Below, in pieces: positions 44,489 through 53,318 of a stretch of DNA of 64,000 bases (positions within the stretch are counted from its first letter, which is position 1; the number at the start of each line of letters is the position of its first letter). The notes beneath the pieces are model-generated. The model ran no database searches, was not told the origin of the DNA, and saw nothing but the letters and a program-made list of their open reading frames with translations. Origin of the DNA: Hymenobacter lapidiphilus (lineage in GTDB: Bacteria > Bacteroidota > Bacteroidia > Cytophagales > Hymenobacteraceae); NCBI RefSeq assembly GCF_013377885.1, contig NZ_JABKAU010000010.1, positions 80,377 to 144,376 of the forward strand, given 5' to 3'. The position numbers and the translations under genes were made by a program.

Positions 44489-45472
44489 CTATTCCCGCAT
44501 CTTCACTTCTACTTCGTAGCGGTAGCGGGGCGGACCGCCGAGCGGAATGGCGAAGAAGGGCAGGGCTACGTCGTACTGGTCGGTGACGTAGAAAACGAGG
44601 TCGTTGGGAGCTACGGATAGGGTTATGAGTTGGAAGTCGAGCGAGAGGCCGTGCTCCTTGGCCACCACGGGGTGGGTGCTGGCGGCCCAGGTATTGTTGC
44701 CGCTTATGGTGGCCGGGTGGCCGTTTTTGGCCACGCTGAAAATCTTCATTTTAAGGCCCCCATCCAGGTCAAAGTTGCTTTGGCGGATGCTCACCACCCG
44801 GTCGTTGACGAAGGGATAGAGGTGGGTTTTAGCTCCGACGACCGACGTGAGCCGAAACGAGTATTCGTAGGTAAAGGCGTTGCCGCCCTCTACGGGCACG
44901 TTTTCGGTGGGCGAGGAACTCAGGAAATAGCGGTACAGGTTGCCGTCGTCGCCGCGCAGGCCCTGGGCAATCAGCTTGAACACGTAGCCATCGAACTCGG
45001 GTGTCAGCTCGCCTTCGAGCGGGTTGAGGGGGCCAAAGGTGTACCAGCGGTTGTCGTAGGTAGGCTCGGCGCCGAAGGTTTTCTGGGCCAGCAGCGTGCC
45101 GGCGCGGTACTGGCCTTTGGGGCTGATGGCGCGGGCATCGGGGGCCGAGTGGGCATTGGCGCCGCCGTAAAGGCTGAAGTTGGTGGTCGTGTTCCAGCCG
45201 CCCTTCGGTTCGTCGTGGCGGCCGCCGCAGTCGGGGTCGAACACGCGGATGTACACCGGCTGGCGGCGCTCTTTGGGCACCAGAAAAAAGAACGTCTGGC
45301 TGAAGTCGTCGTCGCCCCAGCTGGGGTCGGCCTGCGCCCCGAACGTAATCAGGAAGGGGATATTCTCGCCGGGGTTGGGCGCGGCCTGGGCCTGCGCCTG
45401 CCCCGTGGGCAGCAGCAGTGCCCCCAACAGCGGCAGAATAAGGAGAACGAAGCGCGGAAAGAGCAAAAGCAT
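44489..45472 (-). CDS. Exported hypothetical protein
   Basis: 327 residues from MLLLFPRFVLLILPLLGALLL, a signal peptide ending near AQAQ. The mature protein is beta-rich with many aromatic residues: PFLITFGAQADPSWGDDDFSQTFFFLVPKERRQPVYIRVFDPDCGG, RYFLSSSPTENVPVEGGNAFTYEYSFRL, ending RYRYEVEVKMRE. Only one Cys, no sorting tail. I do not recognise a family; the pattern of repeated surface-like strands is compatible with a periplasmic or outer-membrane adhesin-like protein. Frame and codon bias make it real. Confidence 0.7.
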   Translation of the reverse strand: MLLLFPRFVLLILPLLGALLLPTGQAQAQAAPNPGENIPFLITFGAQADPSWGDDDFSQTFFFLVPKERRQPVYIRVFDPDCGGRHDEPKGGWNTTTNFSLYGGANAHSAPDARAISPKGQYRAGTLLAQKTFGAEPTYDNRWYTFGPLNPLEGELTPEFDGYVFKLIAQGLRGDDGNLYRYFLSSSPTENVPVEGGNAFTYEYSFRLTSVVGAKTHLYPFVNDRVVSIRQSNFDLDGGLKMKIFSVAKNGHPATISGNNTWAASTHPVVAKEHGLSLDFQLITLSVAPNDLVFYVTDQYDVALPFFAIPLGGPPRYRYEVEVKMRE

Positions 45473-45599
45473 AGTCCGAAAGTAGCGCCCGCCCGGCAAT
45501 TTCCCGGCAATTGGCGCCTAAATTGACCCACTGCCGTTGCCGAACCGGCTGGCTTCGCGTATCATTACGGCATAAACCCGCCCACCGCTGCCCGCTTCT

Positions 45600-46181
45600 A
45601 TGCCTGCTTATCCTGTTGCTACGACCGAATTTTTGGATGCCCTGACCGCTGATGTGGAGCGGGTGCGCGAGGTGGCCAACCGCCGTTTCCGGCCGCTGGG
45701 CAGCGACCAGCTTAACCGGGGGCCGGGGCCAGGCCGCTGGAGCGTAGGCCAGTGCCTGGAGCACCTCAACCTGATTGGCGGCCTGTACCTGCCGGTTATC
45801 AACCGCAAAATTCAGGCGGCCCAGCAGCGCGGCACCCGCCCGGCCACCACCGTGAAGCACGGCTATTTCGGCCAGAAGCTGACGGCCGCCATGCGCGTGC
45901 CCGCCGCCGAAAAGCCCCTTAAGTCGCCGCAGCAGTATGCGCCCAGCGGCTCGCGGCTGCCGGGTACGGTGGTGGAGGTGTTCACCCGCCAGCTCGACGA
46001 ACTGAGCAACCTGCTCAGCCAGGCCCGCCGCATCAACATGAACGCCATTCGTATTCCCAACCCGGTACTTCCGCTGCTGTTGCCGCCCCTGCCCGACGTT
46101 TTCGAGCTGCTGGTGGAGCACCTCAAGCGCCACCTGCTGCAGGCCGAGCGCGTGCTCGACGGGCTGGCAGGCAGCGAGTAG
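45600..46181 (+). CDS. DinB-superfamily protein
   Basis: 193 residues, four-helix bundle. Signature of the DinB_2 family: WSVGQCLEHLNLIGGLYLPVINRKIQ near residues 45-70, and LVEHLKRHLLQAERVLD at the C-terminus; the His residues in EHLN and EHLKRH are candidate metal ligands. The middle has an extra KSPQQYAPSGSRLPG loop. DinB-fold proteins include thiol-dependent transferases that use bacillithiol or mycothiol; with a bacilliredoxin at 9451 in the window, such a cofactor is plausible but unproved. Located between two unrelated genes. Confidence 0.85.
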   Translation: MPAYPVATTEFLDALTADVERVREVANRRFRPLGSDQLNRGPGPGRWSVGQCLEHLNLIGGLYLPVINRKIQAAQQRGTRPATTVKHGYFGQKLTAAMRVPAAEKPLKSPQQYAPSGSRLPGTVVEVFTRQLDELSNLLSQARRINMNAIRIPNPVLPLLLPPLPDVFELLVEHLKRHLLQAERVLDGLAGSE

Positions 46182-46349
46182 AAAGGGGAGAGGGGAAGCA
46201 AAGGGGCAACTGTGGGTGTAGGACAGCTGCAGTATGATTACCAAGGGGCAGGCGTGTTATTTCACGCGCTTATCTCGGAGCCGTGTGGAATCCGGCAGCA
46301 GCGGGCATCAAGGGAGTATCCGAACACGCATTTCCTTCGTTTTAGCCCT

Positions 46350-49300
46350 ATGCGCCCCTTCCTGCTTAGCCTGTTGGCCCTGCTGATGCTGCTGACTCCC
46401 GGTTCTTCGCAAACCAGCCCCGCCGACCGCCCCGATGATGGGCCGAACTCCGCCACCTGGCGTAAAATCGACCAGTTGCTGGCCAAGGGCCAGACGGCCT
46501 CGGCCGCTAAGCTGCTGGAGCCGCTCTATCAGCAGGCCCGCCGCCGGCCCCAGGCGGCGCCCGAGTATGTGCGCACATTGCTGTATAAGCTGCGCCTGCT
46601 CGAAAATAAGGAGGAAGAAGCCGATGTGAAGGGAATTGCGCTACTCGAAGCCGATGTGAAAACGGCGCAGTTCCCGGCCCGGCCGGTGCTACACAGCCTG
46701 CTGGCCCAGCTCTACGGCCGCTACTACGACCAGCACCGCTACCAGCTCTACGACCGTACCAACATTGCCGCCCGCCCCGACACGGCCGACCAGAGCCGCG
46801 CCGACCTGCGCACCTGGGACGCCGCCCGTCTGGCTGCGGCGGAAGTACGCCACTACCAATCCTCAGTGGCCGACGAGCCCCGCCGCCAGCAGCAGCAGCA
46901 ACTGGCCGAGTTGGGCTACCTGAGCCGCGGAGCCGATGCCGCCGGCCTTGCCCGCCGCCCCACGTTGTATGATTTGCTGGCATTCCGGGCCGTGGAGGGC
47001 CTGGGAAACGACGAGCTCTACCTCACCAAGCCCGCCCAGCAGTTCCGCCTGACTGACCCCGAGCTGTTTGGCCCCGCCGCCGGGTTTGCCCGCCTGCAGC
47101 TGGACGCCCCGGCCGCCGACTCGCTCAATGGACAGTTCCACGCGCTGCAGGTGCTGCAGCAGCTGCTGGTGTTCCGCCTCCAAAACGCCGCCACGCACCC
47201 CGAAGCCCTGGCCGCGGCCGATTTGCAGCGCCTGGAGTTCGTGCAGCAGCACGCCACGCTGGAAAACAAGACCGAACTGTACCGCGCTGCCCTGCGCCGG
47301 GCCGCTGAATCCTACCGGGCCACGGCGGTGGCTGCCGAACTCGGGGCCGCCGAAGCTGCCAGCTGGGAAGAAGACGAGCCTGCCAACGCCCACGCTTTGG
47401 CGTTGGCCGTGGAAAAGCAGTACCCCAAGTCGCGCGGGGCCGGACAGGCGGCCGCCCTGCGCCAGCGGCTGGAGCGCGTGGAAGTTGGGTTTACGACCGA
47501 GGCTGTATTGCTGCCCGGTCAGCCGTGGCTGCTGCAACTGACTGTGCGCAATGCCCCGCGCCTGTACGCCACGGCCTACCGGATCAGCCACGCCCAGCAG
47601 CTGCGGCAGCTGGAGGGGCCGGAGCTGTATCAAAATAAAACGCTGCAGCAACGCTACGTCCGCGCCCTGGCCACCAAGCCGGCCACTACCTGGACGCTGG
47701 AGGTGCCCGGCCCCGCCGATTTCCGCAGCCACACCGTGCAGCACGCCGGTCCGGCGCTGCCGCTGGGCCGCTACCTCATTGTGCTCAGCACCGCGCCCAC
47801 CAGCCCCACCAAGGAGCAACCCGGCATTATTACGGCCTACAGTGAGGTGCCGGTGAGCGAGCTAAGCTACCTGCGCCGCAGCGCCGCCGTCAACGACGGG
47901 CCCGAACTGCTGGTGCTGCACCGGCAGTCGGGCGCACCATTGCCGGGCGTGCGGGTGCTGGCTCTTGCGCATAAATACAATCAGTTTGATAAGATTAGGG
48001 GGGCAACCAACTACGTTCGCCAGGCCCCGCAAACCACTGATGCAAAAGGCAAGGTGAGTCCTCTAGTGGGAAAATTGCCCGGCGACATTACGCAAATCAG
48101 GGCGCTACTATTCTCGCAGGGCACCGATTCGTTGCTGATAAACGACTATCTGACCCACTTTTCCCGTCCGCGCAGTGAATCTGCCGAGCGCACCCAGCGC
48201 CGCACTTTTCTCTATACCGACCGCGCCATTTACCGGCCCGGCCAGACGCTCTACTTCAAGGGAATTCTAACCGAAGCCCTGGCCAGTAAAGCCACGCCGC
48301 TGCCCAAAACGGCGGTTTCGGTGCGGCTGGTGGATGTGAACGGCCAGACCGTGCAGACGCTGCGCTTCACGTCCAGTGAGTTCGGCTCCTTCCACGGCTC
48401 GGTAGTGCTGCCCACGGGTCTGCTCAACGGCCAGATGCAACTGCAGACTGACAACGGGAGCATAGGATTCTCTGTCGAGGATTACAAACGGCCTACCTTC
48501 CAGGTGACGCTGGCGACGGTGCAGGGTACGCCCGTGCTGGGGCAATCCGTAACGGTGCGCGGCACGGCTACGGCCTACGCCGGTCAGCCCGTTGATGGGG
48601 CCACGGTGCAGTACCGGGTGGTGCGGCGCACGTTCTGGCCCTACTACGGCCGTGGCTTCTACGGCGGCGGCGGCGGCAGTCCGGCCGAGCAGGAAATTGC
48701 CAGTGGCACGGCCCGTACCGATTCGGCCGGCGGTTTTGCCCTAACCTTTGTGGCCCAGCCGGGCGAGGCCAGCCCCGGCGGCCGGCGCGGCCCCAACCAG
48801 CCCGGCTACGTGTTCGAGGTAACGGCCGACGTGACGGATGCGGCGGGCGAAACCCGCACCGGCCAGCAGCGCGTCAGCCTCGGCACCGCGGCCCTCACGT
48901 TGCGCCTGCAGCTGCCCGCGCTGCTCAACCGCGCCGAATTATCTTCCAAAGAAAAACTACAGCTACTGACAACTAATGCCACCGGCGAGGCGCTGCCTGC
49001 CACCGGCGAGCTGCGCCTCTACCGCCTCATGCCACCCCCTACCGCCTTCCGGTCCCGCCCGTGGGCGCGGCCCGAGCGCGAGGCGCTGAGCCGCGAGGAG
49101 TTTGGCCGGCAATTCCCGCGCGATGCCTATGCCCAGGCAGACAACGACAGCACCTGGGCCCGCGCATTGGTCGTAACGCTGAAATTCAACACCGAAAAAA
49201 CGCCCCAGCTGCCCGAACTGGCTGCCCAGCTGGCCCGCCAGGAGCCCGGCCGCTACCTGCTCGAAGCTACTGCCGCGCCCGTTAAGGCCAACCAACCGGC

Positions 49301-52300
49301 CGCGAAGGCCGAACAGTTCTTCACCCTCTTCGACCCGGCCGCGCGCCAGTTGCCGGTGCCTGCTACCGATTGGTTTGTATCCTTGCAGGACAGCATCCGG
49401 CCCGGTGGGGTGGCCCGCTTCCTGGTGGGCAGCTCGCTGGCCGAGGCCCGCGTGCTGCTAGCCGCCGAAGTCAACGGCCAGCCGCTGCGCTCGGAGTGGC
49501 TGACGTTGCGGGCCGGTGAGCAGCGTGTGGTGGAGGTGCCCGTACCCGCCGCGCTGGGCGAGGGCCAGCTCTACGTGCACCTCACGCAGGTGCGCGATAA
49601 CCGCCTCTACACCCACATGGCCCCGGTGCAGGTAGCCGAGCCACCCGCCCCACTGGTGCTCGACATTGCCACGTTCCGCGACAAGCTGCAGCCCGGCCAG
49701 CAGGAAACCTGGCGCGTCACCATCAGGCAAACCAATGGCAAACCAGCGGATGCCGAGCTGCTGGCCACGCTCTACGACCAGTCGCTCGACGCGTTTCGAC
49801 CCCACAATTTCACGGCACTGAAATTTCCTCAGCGCTATTTCCCGCGTGGGTTGGCTTGGCAGGGAGCCTTTGGGGCAAAATACGGAACGCTGCTGCTGGC
49901 TGCCCGTCCCGGCGCTGCCCGCATTGTACCAATCCAGTACCCCGAGCTAACCATGTGGGGCTTTGGTAGAGGTGTTGAAATGAAGGCTGTTGAGATGGTG
50001 ATAGAAACCAAGGCCTACGCAGTAGCTGATGCGGCTACCGGGGCCCCTGGAGCGCCAGTGCGGATTAGGGGTAGCCGCTCAATGGCGTTAATGGAAATGG
50101 CTGATTCCAGGCAGCTCAACGAAGCAGTAGTGACCGGCCTCAGCGCCCCTAACCCGACTCCCCAACCCGACCTCTCGGCCGTGCAGGCCCGCACCGACTT
50201 CCGCGAAACGGCCTTCTGGCTGCCCGCGCTGCGCACCAATTCCCAGGGCGAAACCGTGCTCGAATTTCAGATGCCCGAGGCCGTGACGCGCTGGCAGCTG
50301 CTGGCCCTGGCCCACGACCGGCAGCTGAATTCGGGCCTGCTGCGCCGCGAACTGGTAACCCAGAAGAAGCTGCAAATAACGGCCAACGCCCCGCGCTTTT
50401 TCCGCGAGGGCGACCAGCTCATCTTCCAGGCCAAGCTCAGCAACCTCACCGACGCGGCCCTGGCCGGCACCGCCCAGCTGTTCCTGCTCGACGCCCGCAC
50501 CCAGCAGCCCCTCGAAGCCCGGCTGCTGCAAAGTCCTGCCCAGTTACCATTCAGTCTGAAAGCCAACCAAAGCCAGGCCCTAAGCTGGAGCCTCACCATC
50601 CCCGAAACCGCCGAGGGCCAGCTGCCCCTGGAGGCCGTAACCTACAAGGTGGTGGCTTCCGCCCAGTTGCCAGTTGTCAGTGGTCAGTGGTCAGGCAAAG
50701 AGAAGCGCCAGCGCCGCAAGAATAAACTGACAACCAACACCCAACAACTAACAACTATTGAAGATGGCGAGCAGAACACGCTGCCGGTGCTGCCCAACAG
50801 ACTGCTGGTAACCGAGAGCCTGCCGCTGCCGATTGTGGGGCCGGCTACGCGCGAGTTCGAGCTGAAAAAACTCACGAGTACCACGTCGGCTACCCGGCGC
50901 AACTACTCGCTCACGCTGGAGATGACGCCCAACCCGGCCTGGTACGCCGTGCAGGCGCTGCCCTACCTGATGGAGTACCCCTACGAGTGCTCCGAGCAGG
51001 TGTTCAGCCGCCTCTATGCCAACCTGCTGGCGGCCAAAATTCTGACTAGCAATCCGGCGCTGAAAACCACGCTGGTCGAGTGGCAGCGCGCCGCCCAGGC
51101 TGGCGACAAAGCGGCCCTGAGCAGCAAGCTGGAGCAGAACCAGGAGCTCAAAAACCTGCTGCTCCAGGAAACGCCCTGGCTGCGCGACGCCCAGAACGAA
51201 ACCGAGCGCATGCGCCGCCTCGCCGAGCTGTTCGACGAGCCCCGCCTGAAAGCCGAAACCGCCCGCGCCCTGGTCAAGCTGCGCCAGCAACAGCTGCCCG
51301 ATGGGGCGTTTCCGTGGTTTGAGAAGATGCCCGCCGACCGCTATATCACCCAGCTCATCGTGGCCGGCTTTGGCAAGCTGCAGCGCCTGGGGGCATTCGA
51401 TGCCCTAAAAGACGAGCAGGCCCGCCCGCTGCTACAAAACGCGCTGGCCTACCTTGATGGCGAGCTGCAGCAGGACTACGCCCGCCTGCGCAAGCAGCCC
51501 AAGGTCGATTTGAAGGCCGATAACCTGAACGACGTGCAGATTCAGGCCCTGTACGCCCGCAGTTTCTGGCCGGCGCCGGCCGTGCCAAAGACCGCCCAGT
51601 CGGCCCGGAGCTACTACCAGCAGCAGGCCGCCACCTACTGGCCCGGCCGCACCCGCTATCTGCAGGCCCAAACGGCCCTGGCCCTGCACCGCGCCAAAGT
51701 GCAGCCCGCCGCCGTGGGGCAAATGATGACCGCGCTCAGCGAAAACGCCCTGCACAACGACGAGCTGGGTATGTATTGGAAAGATGTGCGCGCCGGCTAC
51801 TACTGGCGCGAGGCGCCCACCGAAACCCAGGCCACGCTCATCGAGGCCTACGACGAAATCCAAAACGACCAGAAATCGGTGGATGAAATGAAGCTCTGGC
51901 TGCTTAAGCAGAAGCAGGTGCAGAATTGGGCCAGCACCCGCGCCAACGCCGACGCCTGCTACGCCCTGCTGCTGCGTGGCTCCGACTGGCTGAAACCCGC
52001 CACCGAGCCCCTCGTGGTAACGGTAGGCGGGCAGCCCGTCCAACCCACCAGCCAGCAGGTCGGCACCGGCTACTACAAAATCACCTGGCCCGCCGCCGAC
52101 ATTACGCCGGCCCAGGGCCGCGTAACGGTGCGCAAGCCCGATGCCGGCGTGGCCTGGGGGGCGCTGTACTGGCAGTATTTCGAGCAGCTCGATAAAATTA
52201 CGCCCGCCGCCACCGGCCTGCAGCTGGAGCGCCGTCTCTACCGCGAGCAGCGCACCGCTGCCGGCCCGGTGCTGGAGCCGCTCACGCCCGCCAGTCCGCT

Positions 52301-52643
52301 GCGCGTGGGCGACGTGCTGGTGGTGCGGCTAGTGATGCGCTCCGACCGCGACCTGGAGTACGTGCACCTCAAGGACCAGCGCGCTGCCGGCCTGGAGCTC
52401 ATCGGCCAGAGCAGCGGCTACCGCTACCAGGGTGGCCTGGGCTACTATGAAAGCCCCCGCGACGCGGCCACCAATTTTTTCATCAGCTACTTTCCCAAGG
52501 GCACTCACACCTTCGAATACCGGTTGAGGGCGGCGCAGGCGGGCAATTTCAGTGGCGGCCTTTCGCAGCTGCAGTGCCTCTACGCCCCCGAGTTTACCAC
52601 CCACTCGGCTGGTACGCGGGTAAGCATTGCAGAGCAGAAATAG
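46350..52643 (+). CDS. Alpha-2-macroglobulin family protein (large periplasmic, with CxEQ thioester)
   Basis: 2,097 residues from MRPFLLSLLALLMLLTPG (signal peptide to about 22). The N-terminal about 400 residues are TPR/helical. MG-type domains follow (ERTQRRTFLYTDRAIYRPGQTLYFKGIL, the MG2 signature), then A2M domains ending in a helical TED domain with PYECSEQVFSRLYANLL, giving a CxEQ thioester site at about 1547-1550. Bacterial A2Ms trap proteases in the periplasm. Two oddities: an in-frame repeat insertion at 50665-50756, and a short plug-like segment at about 50030-50150 (APVRIRGSRS, then LNEAVVTG). Regions 47965-48170 and 49800-50110 look more AT-rich than the rest. Confidence 0.93.
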   Translation: MRPFLLSLLALLMLLTPGSSQTSPADRPDDGPNSATWRKIDQLLAKGQTASAAKLLEPLYQQARRRPQAAPEYVRTLLYKLRLLENKEEEADVKGIALLEADVKTAQFPARPVLHSLLAQLYGRYYDQHRYQLYDRTNIAARPDTADQSRADLRTWDAARLAAAEVRHYQSSVADEPRRQQQQQLAELGYLSRGADAAGLARRPTLYDLLAFRAVEGLGNDELYLTKPAQQFRLTDPELFGPAAGFARLQLDAPAADSLNGQFHALQVLQQLLVFRLQNAATHPEALAAADLQRLEFVQQHATLENKTELYRAALRRAAESYRATAVAAELGAAEAASWEEDEPANAHALALAVEKQYPKSRGAGQAAALRQRLERVEVGFTTEAVLLPGQPWLLQLTVRNAPRLYATAYRISHAQQLRQLEGPELYQNKTLQQRYVRALATKPATTWTLEVPGPADFRSHTVQHAGPALPLGRYLIVLSTAPTSPTKEQPGIITAYSEVPVSELSYLRRSAAVNDGPELLVLHRQSGAPLPGVRVLALAHKYNQFDKIRGATNYVRQAPQTTDAKGKVSPLVGKLPGDITQIRALLFSQGTDSLLINDYLTHFSRPRSESAERTQRRTFLYTDRAIYRPGQTLYFKGILTEALASKATPLPKTAVSVRLVDVNGQTVQTLRFTSSEFGSFHGSVVLPTGLLNGQMQLQTDNGSIGFSVEDYKRPTFQVTLATVQGTPVLGQSVTVRGTATAYAGQPVDGATVQYRVVRRTFWPYYGRGFYGGGGGSPAEQEIASGTARTDSAGGFALTFVAQPGEASPGGRRGPNQPGYVFEVTADVTDAAGETRTGQQRVSLGTAALTLRLQLPALLNRAELSSKEKLQLLTTNATGEALPATGELRLYRLMPPPTAFRSRPWARPEREALSREEFGRQFPRDAYAQADNDSTWARALVVTLKFNTEKTPQLPELAAQLARQEPGRYLLEATAAPVKANQPAAKAEQFFTLFDPAARQLPVPATDWFVSLQDSIRPGGVARFLVGSSLAEARVLLAAEVNGQPLRSEWLTLRAGEQRVVEVPVPAALGEGQLYVHLTQVRDNRLYTHMAPVQVAEPPAPLVLDIATFRDKLQPGQQETWRVTIRQTNGKPADAELLATLYDQSLDAFRPHNFTALKFPQRYFPRGLAWQGAFGAKYGTLLLAARPGAARIVPIQYPELTMWGFGRGVEMKAVEMVIETKAYAVADAATGAPGAPVRIRGSRSMALMEMADSRQLNEAVVTGLSAPNPTPQPDLSAVQARTDFRETAFWLPALRTNSQGETVLEFQMPEAVTRWQLLALAHDRQLNSGLLRRELVTQKKLQITANAPRFFREGDQLIFQAKLSNLTDAALAGTAQLFLLDARTQQPLEARLLQSPAQLPFSLKANQSQALSWSLTIPETAEGQLPLEAVTYKVVASAQLPVVSGQWSGKEKRQRRKNKLTTNTQQLTTIEDGEQNTLPVLPNRLLVTESLPLPIVGPATREFELKKLTSTTSATRRNYSLTLEMTPNPAWYAVQALPYLMEYPYECSEQVFSRLYANLLAAKILTSNPALKTTLVEWQRAAQAGDKAALSSKLEQNQELKNLLLQETPWLRDAQNETERMRRLAELFDEPRLKAETARALVKLRQQQLPDGAFPWFEKMPADRYITQLIVAGFGKLQRLGAFDALKDEQARPLLQNALAYLDGELQQDYARLRKQPKVDLKADNLNDVQIQALYARSFWPAPAVPKTAQSARSYYQQQAATYWPGRTRYLQAQTALALHRAKVQPAAVGQMMTALSENALHNDELGMYWKDVRAGYYWREAPTETQATLIEAYDEIQNDQKSVDEMKLWLLKQKQVQNWASTRANADACYALLLRGSDWLKPATEPLVVTVGGQPVQPTSQQVGTGYYKITWPAADITPAQGRVTVRKPDAGVAWGALYWQYFEQLDKITPAATGLQLERRLYREQRTAAGPVLEPLTPASPLRVGDVLVVRLVMRSDRDLEYVHLKDQRAAGLELIGQSSGYRYQGGLGYYESPRDAATNFFISYFPKGTHTFEYRLRAAQAGNFSGGLSQLQCLYAPEFTTHSAGTRVSIAEQK
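50665..50756. repeat. Inverted repeat inserted in frame in the A2M gene
   Basis: Arm 50665-50694 (AGTTGCCAGTTGTCAGTGGT...) and arm 50727-50756 are inverted copies, matching at about 20 of 30 positions. They code residues about 1439-1469 of the protein, low-complexity (QWSGKEKRQRRKNKLTT). The frame is kept. Similar tracts occur in intergenic palindromes here. Confidence 0.65.
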
Positions 52644-52798
52644 CGTGGGCCGGAAGTCTTGTCGGGCGCGTTGCTGCCAGCCGGCGAGGCTTCCGGAAAC
52701 CGGCTGTTCCACGGGTCGGCTGGGTATTGCCTTTGATTGATTTTTTCGCCGCTCACAGTCTTATAAGCCTGATTCTGACCTCAATTCAAGGATTGGGG

Positions 52799-52829
52799 TT
52801 GAGTTTGGCGACCTGAAGACGTACCTTTG
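52799..52829 (+). promoter_or_regulatory. Promoter with -33 TTG and -7 TACCTTTG
   Basis: TTG at 52799-52801, 20-base spacer, TACCTTTG at 52822-52829. This is close to the Bacteroidota consensus TTTG-N19/20-TAnnTTTG. It drives the small exported protein 35 bases downstream. Confidence 0.75.
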
Positions 52830-52864
52830 CCCCTCGTTTACTGAAGGAAAGAAAGGAAAAGTCG

Positions 52865-53230
52865 ATGCGTAAACTACTTGTGTTACTCTCTGCGCTGCTA
52901 CTCGGCAGCGCCCCCGCCTGGGCCCAGGACGACGCCAAAGCGGCCGCCACGATTACCCCTACCAGCCTGCCCGGCGAAGAAGAATTATCGGCTCAGGAGC
53001 GTGCCGAGCGCGACTTCCTGATGCCCACCCGCCGCAAGCGTGCCGCCGCCATTGAAGCCGTGGAAGAGAAGGCCCGCGCCGCCGAAGCCGCAGTAGAAGC
53101 CGCTGCCAAAGCAGCCCGTCTGGCCGCCCAGGTAGAAGCCGAAAAGAACGCCCCACCGGTAATGGCACCCACACCAGCCGAGGAGCGCAAAGTAGTCATC
53201 AAGCGTAAAAACGGCCGTAGCCGCCGCTAA
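52865..53230 (+). CDS. Small exported Ala/Glu-rich coiled-coil protein
   Basis: 121 residues with a signal peptide (MRKLLVLLSALLLGSAPAWAQ). The mature part is a charged helix (EAVEEKARAAEAAVEAAAKAARLAAQVEAEKNA), with a basic end KVVIKRKNGRSRR. A purine-rich stretch GGAAAGAAAGGAAAA just before the ATG may act as ribosome-binding site. No family recognised. Own promoter and 21-bp palindromic terminator, so it is an independent unit. Its size and composition resemble periplasmic cationic-tailed small proteins, but no function can be given. Confidence 0.7.
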   Translation: MRKLLVLLSALLLGSAPAWAQDDAKAAATITPTSLPGEEELSAQERAERDFLMPTRRKRAAAIEAVEEKARAAEAAVEAAAKAARLAAQVEAEKNAPPVMAPTPAEERKVVIKRKNGRSRR

Positions 53231-53249
53231 ATCAGGTTACTTTATGCCA

Positions 53250-53295
53250 ACGCTCAACGCGCCGCCCGACAATAGTCGGGCGGCGCGTTGAGCGT
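53250..53295. terminator. 21-bp perfect palindrome
   Basis: Arms 53250-53270 and 53275-53295 with a 4-base loop. Shared by the convergent small protein and the beta-barrel gene. Confidence 0.85.
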
Positions 53296-53318
53296 GAAAA
53301 GGCCCCGATGGGCCTGAA

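Noticed and set aside
44829..46244. Long minus-strand open frame of 471 codons over the 44489 gene and dinB
   Set aside because: It runs across the start of one real gene and antisense to DinB; composition is low-complexity Arg/Gln-rich, as expected for a high-GC shadow frame.
46350..52643. Frameshift or split in the large A2M gene
   Set aside because: The frame is open for the whole 6.3 kb and domain order is complete, so the internal repeat does not break it.
52865..53230. Small exported protein considered as toxin-antitoxin member
   Set aside because: It has a Sec signal peptide, its own promoter and terminator, and no partner gene.
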